Below the pieces are notes generated by a model. The model ran no database searches, was not told where the DNA came from, and worked only from the letters and a program-made list of their open reading frames with translations. This document shows, one piece after another, positions 46,053-56,420 of a DNA stretch of 64,000 nucleotides (the first letter of the stretch is position 1; each line of letters begins with the position of its first letter). The translations under genes were made by a program, and so were the position numbers. Source of the stretch: Plantago major (lineage: Eukaryota > Streptophyta > Magnoliopsida > Lamiales > Plantaginaceae); assembly GCA_026545765.1 (NCBI GenBank), contig JAIFAC010000263.1, positions 1 through 64,000 of the forward strand, in the 5' to 3' direction.

Positions 46053-47720
46053 ATGCCGAGGCAAAGGAGGTCCACATAACGTCTAATCGCCATTAGTGCT
46101 ACTAGTGGTGGTCCCGGATGCGTAATTTTCTGGGGTTATGACATCGGAGGAGTTCACAATACATGTTCCTAGACTCCACCAGTTTCGAAGTGCCGGGACG
46201 CCACCAATGTTTGTCAGACTTATCCTCCGACGGGTGTCCCTACAATCCGCTTCGACACCCTAAGTGTTAGTTGGAATGGAAGCTTGCTTTGTTCCCTAAT
46301 CCGAAGAAGTAAGTGCATTATGCATTTGTAGAACATAACTTCGTATAATTACTAAATGTCGGTGTGAATATACTAATAATGTTTGTTTCATGTCTATCTC
46401 ATTCAGAATAAAGCCAAGCTACACCAAAATTCTGTGCCTCCTCAAAATCTTGGTAAGATTATAAGACTTCTCGGAGGAGAAGCCAAAGAAGGAGGGGAGA
46501 AGTGGTCTACGCCTTGATGGGGATGAAGCATCATTATTTTTGATGAGATGCGGTAAGCTTAAATGTTACAAAGCTTTATCCATGTTCTTCGGATTTGTCG
46601 CGGGCTTGACATCGAGCAGTAATATTAGCCATCAGATTGGGTGATAGTGTTAGTCAACACAGGTTAGTAAATTTTAGGACAATTTGAGTCCTGAATCTTG
46701 TTAGGCCGAGCTCGTGGTATGTTAGCTAATCAGACATTTGTGTTTACTTTAAATTCCAAATTTTCATTTATATATATTTGCTTGCTACTTGCGGAAATGT
46801 CGGCAGAAACTCTACTATTCCCAATGCCCTCATTCCCCAACCGCGGGTACTTCGTTTTTCGAGACCTGGGTCGAGTGTTATAAGAGGATGGTTTGCAAAC
46901 ATGAAAGCATCTGGGTAAAACAGTGGATGGGGGATGACTTACGAGGGCATTTCAAGCAGTTTTAACGGGAGAGATCCACTTGGTCAAGGACATGGCGGCG
47001 AAGAACGTGAGCGAACCGTCGACCGAGGCGCTGAGATGGTACAAAGTAACCTCCCGTGCATCATTACGGGTCGCGGTCGTTGTTACGTAATCACCGATGC
47101 TCTAGTATATATGTTATTTCCTCATCAACAGGATTTGTACTTTGTGTTTGTATTTCTCTTCATTTCTTCAACAACTTTCTCTACTTGTTTCAGGATGTTC
47201 TTCACCATGCCGTGGAGCCCACTCATCGCTTCTTCACTCACTTTAAGAAGGCAAAAATGAAGAACGGTATGTGGATCCGATCCTGTGGCCGAGCAAAATC
47301 TGTGTTTCTTTGTTAAGGTTCACATTCAGATTTGTGTATATGTGGCGCTTTCGTTGCAGCGATCTTCCTAAACCGATCTCATTTCAGATGCACTACACTA
47401 CCATTGCAGCAAAATCGAGGTGGAGCGACTACGAGGAGAGAGGATGATCGATGGTCAAGAACTCACAATTCGAGAGCAGGGACCAAAATATTCTTTCCAA
47501 GTTAATCCGATGGACTTAAGTGGTCGAAAGTGTACTGGCTCGCGTCAAATAGCTCCCTTCTATCGACACCCTAAGTGGTAAAGCTTCTCGTGTCGCAAAG
47601 CAAAATCCCTCATCACGCGTGAAAAAATTTCTACACTCAAGAGCGTGTGAATGAGTTGATGAATCCTCTCCTGCTAAACGGTATCGATCAACTTCTAGAG
47701 CAAAGCAAGCTCATATCACC
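46053..47720 (+). pseudogene. Second CACTA gene region (TnpA-like position)
   Basis: Coding-like blocks: ATG 46053 (MPRQRRST), 46698-46883, 46934-47260, and 47400-47720 with 'RWSDYEER' and 'RVNELMNPLLLNGIDQLLEQSK'. Likely introns separate them. Position and composition fit the second gene of CACTA elements (DNA-binding, Ptta/En/Spm-type), but no diagnostic motif was seen, so this is tentative. Confidence 0.3.
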
Positions 47721-48029
47721 TGGGCTTCTGATGGATGAGATGGCACAGATGTTCGTCATACCAACCAACAACCACCGCCTTCTCCTCCCTATTTCTAGAT
47801 GCTCATGTACTTACGTTGGTTCTGTATACATACCTTTTCACATTATTCAACTTATTTCTTTATTATTTAGTCTTTTTGTTCCTTGACATTTTTATCGAAT
47901 CTTATTTTTAATTAATGCAATTTTATCACTTTCGGGTATATTATCTACGTACTACATTTGTAAACAAAGAAATGTAAAAAACATAAAAAAATAAAAAAAA
48001 AATTAAAAAAAAATAGCTTAGAGATATTG

Positions 48030-48350
48030 GATTAGGATCATTTTGTCCGTCTCTATACAGATTCGATAAATCCGGGGCCCTTAATTGTCATAGCTCATTA
48101 AAGACTCGATATTATCCGCCTCTAACAGGTTGAGCATTGTGGGATTAATAGTGGACGGATAAAATCCTGTTCTCGTGGATCGACCTGACAATATATATCC
48201 GTCTCTTAAACGGGTTAGAGACTTTGCTTTAAGGACGGGCGTCTCTTGCCCTATCTGTCTCTTTAACCCGTCCTTAACGGGATTAGGGATTTGTCGAGAG
48301 GTTTAGGACGGATAAATCCGGCCCCTAAACTCCTGATTTTTTTGGAAGTG
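48030..48350. repeat. Right subterminal repeats of CACTA element
   Basis: Repeats of 'tccgtctc(t/c)' and 'aggacggataaatcc' in both orientations, mirror of 44240-44590. They end at AAGTG (48346-48350). Confidence 0.7.
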
Positions 48351-48586
48351 TTGTGCCTTTGCCATGTCATACAATCGGGCTTCCTATCGGTTCGGGTTTT
48401 CAACAAAGAACAGAGCAGATTCCTCAATCATGGCACCACCCCAAATCATCCCGTGGATTTGAAGTCCAATGACTCCAAGCAGCTCACCTACCGATTGACG
48501 TTCATTATAACCAACTCGTGCCATTAAAGCTAGCAAGAAGACTAGAAGATTGGGATTTTGTAGAATGACCAAAGCTTAGGAGCCAT
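48351..48586 (-). pseudogene. First codons of post-pol ORF of D (upstream of CACTA)
   Basis: Minus-strand ATG at 48584-48586, preceded by CTTTTATATAAAGAG as in the other copies. It includes the 'DDLGGAMIEE'-type block near 48430-48455 (ATCATGGCACCACCCC on plus strand) shared with C 30970-30990 and E 59385-59405. Interrupted by the CACTA element at 48350/48351. Confidence 0.5.
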
Positions 48587-48990
48587 CTCTTTATATAAAA
48601 GTGTTCGAAAGTCCGGAAGAAATTTAGGTGAGATTGAAGGATTCTTTGCAGTAAAACTACCTAGATTCGGCAGAGTTGAAGAATGATTTTGCCATTCTCG
48701 TAAGTAAAATGTCTGATTAGGCTTAAAGTGATTTCTTTCACAAAATCGTATATATATAGCAACGTAATTCTAACAAACATATACAAATCGGGTTTCAGAT
48801 GCATTTATCGTGAATCGCGTATATGGGCAAAAGATTTTTCGGCATTAAATTTTGTATGTATGCACCAGTTTACAAGAGAATTAATCACTACATAGTCAAT
48901 CGCCCCATTTCAATAACGGCCTTTTACTATCATCACAATACTAATGTCAGATCAATGCTAATGAACACTTTGGGTATTAGCTATCATCAC
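48587..48990 (-). other. Leader of D with internal deletion scar
   Basis: 48587-48926 is the post-pol leader in reverse. It is joined to RT sequence at 48991 across a 44-base filler flanked by two copies of CTATCATCAC (48927-48936 and 48981-48990). The end of RT with YVDD, all of RNase H and the pol end are missing here. Confidence 0.6.
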
Positions 48991-49530
48991 GGTTCAATGT
49001 GAAGTGTTTTATCAACATCACCTTCTTGAAACCACTTTCTAGTAAGTATTCCGCCACCGATTACACCATGCTCATGGATCTTGCTTCACCATACAGAGCT
49101 CGTTTATAGACCATCCTACTTTCTCGAGGAAACTTCAAAACCTGTGGTTGCTCAACATAGACTTCTCAGAAGTTCACCATTTAGGAATGCACTCTTGACA
49201 TCCATTTGATAAATCAGAAAGTCATTATGAGTCGCAAAGTCTAGAAAGAGTCTTATCAGATCCAATCTTGCAACCGGTGCATAAGATTCATCAAAATCTA
49301 ATCCTTCAAGGTGAATTCTCGCAACCAACCTAGCTTTGTTTCAAGTTATTTCACCGCATCTATTCATTTTGTTTTTGAAAACCCACTTAGTTCCAATTAC
49401 GTATATTCCACAACAAATGGAACCGCTTCAGACTTTGTTTCTCTCAAATTGATCCAACTCTTCTTGCATTGCGTAGATCCAATCTTGATCCTTTAATGCT
49501 TCTTCTATAGTTTTAGTTCAATATTTGAGA
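48991..49530 (-). pseudogene. Truncated reverse transcriptase of D
   Basis: Minus-strand sequence with 'DQDWIYAMQEELDQFER' near 49450-49500, 'GTKWVF.NKMNRCGEIT' near 49355-49405, '[14 protein letters not shown]' near 49270-49310 and '[14 protein letters not shown]' near 49170-49215 (first catalytic Asp). 'GDVDKTLH' near 49010-49035 is the last recognisable block. The YVDD loop is absent because of the deletion, so this copy cannot have made RT. Confidence 0.75.
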
Positions 49531-50098
49531 TGAAACATCCATAGAGACAATTTGCATTTTCAACATCGCTCTTCTAGTTCTAACTCCTCGTCTATGGGAT
49601 CAATCACATCCTTATGTGATGATTTCTATCCATTTCATGATGAGTTTTGAACTAGTAGGATCAATATCATTTTGATTTCAATGTGAATCAATATGATCTG
49701 TGGGATACTTGTGTAGTATCCGAGATATCTCACATGGGAAATGCCATGATATCCGACACTCTTTTCAAAGGTTAGAGATATCTAGAACTCAGATTTCAAA
49801 GAATCTCATTTTCGTGATACCTTCATGATGAAGGTTTTCAAGAATATGTTCCATTTCGAATTCTCATAGGAAATTCTTTATCATGTCTTAGCCATCCCGT
49901 TGTTACTAAGCATAGGTCGCTTTTCATCATCGACTCATCCTCTAATCGAATGATAGAATTGTTTTCTTTTGAGGATCCTTTTCGTAATCTTTAATCATCA
50001 TTTCAACCTATCGAGAGTTCATTATTCAAGAGTGCTTTCCGCTTCCTTCATAGAATACTACATGAAATGTATTCCTCAATCTTTTGCGTTCTTTTGTT
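49531..50098 (-). pseudogene. Integrase-RT linker of D
   Basis: Reverse counterpart of E 56430-56983. Near the RT side: 'KWIEIITKDVIDPIDEELELEER' type frames (49560-49640); toward integrase: 'EGSRKALLNNELS' near 50010-50050. The segment with 'DISDTTQVS' near 49700-49730 is shared with E. Confidence 0.55.
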
Positions 50099-50812
50099 TT
50101 AGATTCTATAGGCTTTGCTATTCAGAGAATAACCAAGAAATACTCCTTGATCTGCCTTTGGTTGAAATGTTCTCAAGTATTCTTTTCCATTGTTAAGAAC
50201 GAAACATCTGCAACCAAACACCCGTAGATGTTTGATACTAGGGGGTCTACCAATGAAAAGCTCATAAGGAGTTTTGTCATGGTGTTCGTTAATCAAACAT
50301 CTATTTTGAGTGTAGTATGTCGTCAGGTTTACGCCTTCAACCCAATAGATTTCACTTATTTCAAAGGTCGCAAGCATTGTTCTTGCCGCTTCCTTCAGGG
50401 TCCTATTCTTTCTCTCAACAACACCATTTTGTTGTGGTGACCTTACAGAAGATAGTTGATGTTGTATACCTTTGCAGGTACAAAACTTTTTTATGTACTG
50501 GATCACAAACTCAGTACCATGGTCTGTTCTGATTACAGATACCTTGTCATTTTTCATGACTTCGAGCTTATTCAGCAAGTTGGGTATCTCAACCCTTGCA
50601 TTAGATTTTTGTTTGAGAAAGACAACCCAAGTGAATCTTGAGTAATCATCAACAACAACCGCATTCATACTTTCTTTCGCATAACTAGTTACAGAGGATT
50701 CAAAAAGATCCATATGTAACATTTGCAGTGGCCTTTCACTGGAATGTCTAGTTTTTTACTTGAAAGATGTTTTGGATTATTTTCTCATTTGGCAAGCTGA
50801 GCAAACACATAC
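50099..50812 (-). CDS. Integrase of D, open catalytic domain
   Basis: An open 207-codon frame (50099-50722) with all three catalytic residues: D25 in 'VVVDDYSRFTWV', D67 in 'RTDHGTEF', and E103 in 'NGVVERKNRTLKEA', with 35 residues between D67 and E103 as expected. The zinc-finger end 'VCSACQM' lies just upstream (about 50780-50812) in another frame. It ends with 'VFGCRCFVLNNGKEYLRTFQPKADQGVFLGYS'. It is the best-preserved enzyme segment in the window. E is inserted at 50812/50813, cutting off the N-terminus. Confidence 0.85.
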
Positions 50813-52645
50813 TGTTAGGAATATCAGTTTAGATTTTGATCAACAACCTAATGACTTATCTTAGCTCAGAAAGGTGATTAGTACTCTTAGTTCACTTGAA
50901 CACTGTAAAAGAGGAAACTCACTAAGTATGATAGTCTAGCAAAATCTTGTATCGGATGTAAGGTCTCGAAATGTAATTTTTATTTTCTGAAGAAGACCAA
51001 GAAGAAGGCATCCGGCAGGAAAAGTTCAACAAATTTTGAAGACTTGAAGATTGCACAAGATTGCTGAAGACAAAGGTTTTTCAGATACCTATGACCAGAT
51101 ATCTTGAAGACACAAGCGCTTTTAAATAAAAAGGTTACAAGAGATATCCGAGAATTGAAAGGTTTCAAACGAGGAAAGTGCCCACAGATATCTACACTGA
51201 TACTGATTAAGATTATGTTTCCGGAAACAATATATTCTTAACAAGTGATATCTCGAGATGTGATGATCTCTAAAAGGACGTGCAAAGCTTCGTAAAGCAT
51301 GCATTGTTCCGCTGGCACTACAGACAAAGTATAGTACAATGCATTAAATGCGCGACAAAATGTCTCAACAAAAGCGTAGATTCAAGAAGAAGACAAACTC
51401 ACATAAAGATTATACTCAGATATCAATAGTTTGAATTTGATTTGCTTCAACGGATACTATTCAAACGGCCTCAAATTCATCTATAAATATAAACACTTAG
51501 ATCGCTGAGAAAACACCTAGAACACATGTAACTTACACTCTCACACAAGCTCTCTCAAGCATACTACTTTCCTTCAAGCTTTCGTCATGCACCAAAGCTC
51601 TGATTCTAAGTAGCACAAAAGTTCTAAGTGTCCCGATCCTTAACAAGCATTGCTATCTCGTGAAGGAGTTGAATCAAAAGATCAAGTATCCGAGATTCAT
51701 TCTCTTGAACACTTACCATGACTCGTCAAGAGAGAACAAGATACCACACATTGCAAAGTGTATTAAGTAAACTTGATTCATAGAGCTATCCTAATAACCA
51801 ATAAGTTATTAAAGAAGCTCACCGACAAACAAACCTAAAACCAACACCATATTCGCCCGAGTATGTGAAGTGCTTAGTTTGGGAAACTAAGGAATAACTC
51901 CAAGGTTATCGAGACAGAAAGTACTTAGCTTCGCAAGCTAAGGAACAACTCAAAAGGTTATCGAAAGCATGTGAAGTACTTAGTTTGGGAAACTAAGGAA
52001 TAACTCCAAGGTTATCGAAAGCAGAAGTACTTAGCTTGGGAAGCTAAGGAATTTCAAAAGATTATCGAAATTGTGAAGTACTTAGTTTGGGAAACTAAGG
52101 AATAACTCCAAGGTTATCGAAAGACATGAAGTACTTAGCTTGGGAAGCTAAGGAACATTTCAAAAGGTTATCGAAAGACAGAAGTACTTAGCTTGGGAAG
52201 CTAAGGAACATTTCAAAAGATTTCGAGTATAGGAAGTACTCAATGTGGAAAGCCGGAATAACTCTGGGGAACACTTGGTTGGGAACCTAGTGTATTTAGG
52301 AATCAAGAGAAGATATCTGTAAGGTTACATCATTTATCCGTCTTAGTGGATTCTAGGTCCGAGAAAGGTCAAGTGGATTAGTCAAGGATTATGCCACCTT
52401 CGATACCACTATAAAAAGACTTGTGTTATTTACTTTCGCAGCTTTATTACTTGCTTTACATATATTGCAAAAGTACTTACACTCATCTTGGCCGAGCACG
52501 CACTTATCACATAAAAGCCTTCCGCCTTCTCGAATTAAGTATCGAGCATCTACACGTATATCTCGAGAAATCGTGTTTATCGACAAAAGTTTTAAAAGAC
52601 TATTCACCCCCTCTCTAGTCTTTTACTTTGCTATCCTAACCAACA
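50813..52645 (+). repeat. 5' LTR of E
   Basis: About 1.83 kb, TGTTAG...CCAACA; longer than the others because of an expanded hairpin-repeat array (51855-52265). TATAAATA at 51482-51489. Same subfamily as A and D. Confidence 0.9.
51855..52265 (+). repeat. Expanded hairpin tandem array in E LTR
   Basis: Seven units of about 50 bp plus one terminal variant. Two alternating types share 'agtactta' and differ in the hairpin: TAGTTTGGGAAACTA and TAGCTTGGGAAGCTA, each self-complementary around GGG, joined by 'ggaataactccaaggttatcg'. Other LTRs have 2 (A, D), 3 (both LTRs of C) or 4 (F) units. Confidence 0.85.
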
Positions 52646-52647
52646 AG

Positions 52648-52659
52648 TGGTATTAGAGC
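52648..52659 (+). promoter_or_regulatory. Primer-binding site of E (initiator-Met type)
   Basis: TGGTATTAGAGC two bases after the LTR, one base from the canonical TGGTATCAGAGC. Confidence 0.82.
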
Positions 52660-52768
52660 AGAGGTTCCCAAGCCTTCGTGACCAACCTAGATCCCGTATA
52701 AGTGCCCACTAACCGCTTTTCACCTACACTTGATTCGCTTGTTTAGTGTGTTTGTCAAGGATATCTTT

Positions 52769-53760
52769 ATGACGCCCAATTCTCAAGCCGTAGAATTATG
52801 AAAAATGGAAGAACAACATGATGCTCCACCTAGAAGCCATCAAAGGATGAAATGATCAAGTAATAAAGAATGGCCCAATAGGCATTCAACAACTCAAGCA
52901 AGTCATAGAGGTTTCTAATGGTAGAGACAGAGAACAAAGCGATGGGTCTTCATGCATGATGGCCAACCAAAGGAGACCTACTACCAAGTTTTTTACTAAC
53001 CAAAGCTCAGAGAGCTCGACATCTAAGATGCCAAGAGAAATCGAATCGGATGGTCGTGCTCGTAATATCATCATATCGCTCTACCTGCAGCACATACAAG
53101 GTAAACCGTGGGTGCAAAACGCTAAAATGGCTCGGCAACCGATTGAAGAAATATGTGCAGATCGAGAAACAAACGAAATAAGTTCTAAGTTTTGAAGCTC
53201 AAATTCTAAAACTTTAAACAAGGTCCCACAGACTCTTCAAGAACTAGATTTCCCTTACAACACTTATGAGTGACATGGTGCACTTGGTGAGAGTAATAGA
53301 TATACCCAAATGTAAAAGATTAAGACCATTGTGAGAAGTCTAAATCATAACTGGAACACATAAAGTTTTTCTACTTTAACCAAGGAATGCCATATCACTC
53401 GTGGAACTTTTCTCTCACCTTGCCATCATGGACTATGAGACAACTCAAAGAGAACAAACAACCGAGATGTTGCGTAATGTTGCTCTAGTTGCTCAAGAAA
53501 CTTCAAAAGAAGAAAGGCAAGGAGGTGATCGAGGATGCTCTTCAGAAAGCAAATGGGAAAATATGTCACGAGAAATTGAGAGAAGAAAAGCCAAAGAGAA
53601 GTCAAAAGCATCTAGCTCAAACTATCACCAAGACAAACATATGCAAAGCTCATCAACAAGTCGGCCTGAAGCATCAAGCATCGAGGAAGCGTAAATCGAA
53701 ATGATATCTGCTTTATTGTCGTAAACCGGTCATTTCAAGAAGGATTGCCGCCTTCAACAG
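52769..53760 (+). pseudogene. Gag of E, N-terminal and zinc-knuckle part
   Basis: The likely start is at ATG 52769 (MTPNSQAVEL), aligned to MSRVMHPLKP of C. 'NDQVIKNGPI.IQQLKQV' follows near 52850-52910 in broken frames. A zinc knuckle (CFYCRKPGHFKKDC with one shift) lies at about 53708-53750. The stretch 53401-53694 is open and Lys/Glu rich ('ALVAQETSKEERQGGD'). The frame breaks are mainly of the CAG/CTG type. Confidence 0.65.
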
Positions 53761-54999
53761 GTGACAAGAAAGACAGAAGAATCTTCAAAAGAAGTCAGAG
53801 AGCTATGCTCACTGAAGAAAGGAAAAAGATTCAAATCCAACTAGATGCTCTAGATATTGAGTCTGATTTTGAGGATGAGGATTCAGATGATTCCACACTG
53901 CCTTCTCCAGAAATGTGCGGTGTTTCTCATGAAGTAATTTACTTTGGTCAAAAGAAGAAAGAAGTATGTGGAATGGCTGAAGAAATCTTTCCAGATATCT
54001 CCAACATTGAACCTTGTCTAATGGCTGATGAGGTAACTCATACTTCCTGTTATACTTATGAAAGTGATGAAGAAGGAATCAAAGAACTGGAAAATCTCAG
54101 AAAAGAACTTGATCTTTACAAAAGAGAATTTCTAATGTTCCGAGCTAGAGCCGAAAATTTTGAAGAAGAAAAGAATTCTCTTGAAAAGGAAAATTCTCAA
54201 TTAATCAAGATATCTGAGAAAAAGGATGCTGAAAATGCATTTCTCAAGGCTGAGATATCTGAGACCGAAAAGTCACACAAAGAAGCAATGGCCAATCTTC
54301 AAAAGAAATGTGAAGATCTTCTTTCTGAAAATAAGGAACTCAAAAAGAAAGAACTATCTTTTCAATCTTATGCCAAAGCTAGTGACACTCTTACTGAAGT
54401 ACAATCTTATTTAAGAGATCCTTCAGAAAAGAGAGGACTTGATCGACATACACATGCATAATTCCACCACTCAATAAGAGTAATGAAGTACTAACATTTG
54501 TCGTTGCTCAGAAGGTGATTCCCAAACAATCTACGACGTAAAGCTAAGATTGTCGACAAAGGAAAGGCGCTATTACCAAGCCTTTGTGGGAAAAATCGAG
54601 AAGTGCAATCACCCACGTTATATGTTCTCAAAAGGAAAAATTGCAGAGTCGACAAATTTTCCTATGTCACATTTTCGAAAGAAAATTGATCATCCAGAGA
54701 TTAGCAAAGTCACGAGAAGAGATCTCGCACAAAGATCGTGTGCTCGGAATGGTATCGCTATAAAGTCATCGAAACAACTTGCTCGTGAATACAAACAAGA
54801 GCAAGAACGATGGTTAAAGGCTAGAATTGCTCACACCAATTATCAGAAGTGGAAGATGAATCAAGCCACTGAAAATCTGAATGCCAGAGTTAGAAGAAAT
54901 CTGGCTAGGAAAGCTAAGTTTGTCGAGAAGGCACTCGTAAACCTAACAGTATCCGAAGCACAAATGGAGCACCAAGGAACACACCAAGGAAGAAAATAG
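53745..54999 (+). CDS. Gag C-terminal extension of E, coiled coil
   Basis: 53745-54461 is open for 238 codons directly after the zinc knuckle. It is acidic at first (IESDFEDEDSDDS, residues about 38-50), then has a long coiled coil (about residues 110-215: 'ELENLRKELDLYKREF', 'EEKNSLEKENSQLIKISEKKDAENAFLKAEI', 'LLSENKELKKKELSFQ'). A second open stretch (54550-54999) is basic with 'KQLAREYKQEQERWLKARI'. Extended coiled-coil gag is a Sirevirus feature. It could at first sight be taken for a plant myosin-like gene, but its place between zinc knuckle and protease settles the call. Confidence 0.75.
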
Positions 55000-55165
55000 T
55001 TCTTAATGACAATGATACTAATCATTTAACTAGAATTCCTCCTTATGTTCCAATTAGACAAAAGAATGTTCCTAAGAAATTCATTCAAAATGGATTCCTA
55101 CCGAAGATTCTTTAATCCAGATGGTTCCATTGTTGGTATGAAAACTTAATCTCCGCTTTCTCGCT

Positions 55166-55453
55166 TTGCGTAACACTCTAAAGATTAATTCAAAGTGGCA
55201 TTTTGATAGTGGATGTGGGAAGCACATGACAGGAGACAAAGCAAATCTGATTGATTACAAAAAGTGTAATGACGGTCCAATTATCAGGTTTGCTGGAGGA
55301 GATGAAAATCCAACCATAGGTTTTGGCAATTTGAAGTTTGGAACCTTAATCTCTCAAGTACTTCATGTAAAGGGATTGAAATATAATCTCCTAAGCATGA
55401 GTCAACTAGTAGACAAAGGGTACAATCGTCAAGATCAAGTCAAAACTATGTAA
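55166..55453 (+). CDS. Protease of E
   Basis: Open for 95 codons: 'WHFDSGCGKHMTGD' with the active-site Asp-Ser-Gly at 55205-55213, then 'IIRFAGG.ENPTIGFGNL' and 'VLHVKGLKYNLLSMSQLVDKG', the usual copia protease pattern. The frame is lost just after, at about 55435, where the pre-integrase segment begins. Confidence 0.85.
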   Translation: MRNTLKINSKWHFDSGCGKHMTGDKANLIDYKKCNDGPIIRFAGGDENPTIGFGNLKFGTLISQVLHVKGLKYNLLSMSQLVDKGYNRQDQVKTM

Positions 55454-56420
55454 AGTGATCGACAACGAGTCAAAGGCATACTTGGTTGCAAGGCGAAGGA
55501 AATCTTTATGTTGCCGATTGGGCATCCGCCACAACCAAGAATGTCCGATGGTGAGTCAATCTGCCACATCAAGAAAATTGGCAATGGCATAAAAGAATGA
55601 GTCACTTGAATTTCAAAACTCAATAAGCTAGCCAAGAAAGAGTTAGTGGTCGGTTTACCCAAAATGGCATATAGAAAGAAGGTGTATGCTCACTTGCCAA
55701 ATGGGAAAACAATCCAAAACATCTTTCAAGTCTAAGACTAGACATTCCAGTTGAAAGGCCACCGCAAATGTTACATATGGATTTGTTTGAATCCTCAAAG
55801 AATTCAGTTATGCAGAAAGAAGTATGGTCTAGTTGTTGTTGATGATTACCAAGATTCACTTGGGTTGTCTTTCTCAAACACAAATGATGCAAGAGTTGAG
55901 ATACCTAACTTGTCAATAAGCTCAAGTCATGAAAATGACAAGGTATCTCAGAATCGTAATGCACTATGGTACCGAAGTTTGTGATACATCAAAGAGTTTT
56001 GACCGCAAAGGTATACAACATAAACTATCTTCAGAAGGACACCACAACAAAATGGTGTTGCCGAAAGAAAGAATAGGAACTCAAAGAAGCAAAGAAGAAC
56101 AATGCTCACGACACAAATAAGTGAAATCTATTGGGTTCAAGTCAGAACACAAGATGCTACACTCAAAACAGATGTCGATTAACAAACACCATGACAAAAC
56201 TCCTTACGAGCTTTTCATTGGTAGACCCCAAGTATCAAACATCTAAGGGTGTTTGGTTGCGTATGTTTCTTAACAATGGAAAAGAATACTTGAGAACATT
56301 TCAACCAAAGGCGTATGAAGGAGTATTTCTTGAATATTCTCCGAATAGCAAAGCCTACGTAATCTACAACAAAAGAACGCAAAAGATCAAGAATTGCTCA
56401 TGTAGTGTTCTATGAAGGAA
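55454..56420 (+). pseudogene. Pre-integrase and integrase of E
   Basis: 'MSHLNFKTLNKLAKKELVVGLPKM' (about 55597-55670) is the His-containing zinc region. 'GLVVVDDY' (55830-55853) holds the first Asp; 'HYGTEV' (55963-55985) holds the second site, with Tyr in place of Asp; and 'NGVAERK' (56050-56070) holds Glu in a shifted frame. 'NGKEYLRTFQPKAYEGVFLEYSPNSKAY' (56275-56360) is the C-terminal part. Compare D, where the same domain is intact; the changes here fit reading errors. Confidence 0.75.

Larger units (their letters stand above)
44232..48350 (+). mobile_element. CACTA (En/Spm-like) DNA transposon inside D
   Basis: About 4.1 kb. The left end reads CACAAGAAAGTTCGGTTTAGG (expected CACTACAAGAAA), the right end on the minus strand CACTTCCAAAAAAATCAGG. 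Both ends carry many copies of a TTAGGGACGGAT...ATCCG(T/G)CCCT unit in both orientations, the typical subterminal repeats of CACTA elements. D's post-pol N-terminal ORF is continuous across the insert ('ccttgatt' | 'tgtgccttt' in the reverse strand). A 3-bp target duplication could not be confirmed (ACT left, TTG right). It carries a CACTA transposase N-terminal domain but no transposase core that I can see, so probably a deletion derivative. Confidence 0.75.
38740..50812 (-). mobile_element. Element D: Sirevirus-like retrotransposon, minus strand, interrupted
   Basis: Read on the minus strand from 50812: integrase, start of RT, an internal deletion, leader, post-pol region (with a CACTA transposon in it), polypurine tract and 3' LTR ending at 38740. 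Its gag, protease and 5' LTR are beyond element E, which inserted at 50812/50813. It lies head-to-head with C, only about 620 bases of H between the two 3' LTRs. It is shorter than C because of two deletions (near 48930-48990 and near 43070). Confidence 0.85.

Noticed and set aside
51855..52265. CRISPR-like repeat array
   Set aside because: Units are contiguous and of two related types with no unique spacers, lie in an LTR, and occur in every LTR in small numbers.
53745..54461. Host myosin- or kinesin-like coiled-coil gene
   Set aside because: It follows a zinc knuckle and precedes a copia protease inside element E, and matching sequence lies at the same place in C.
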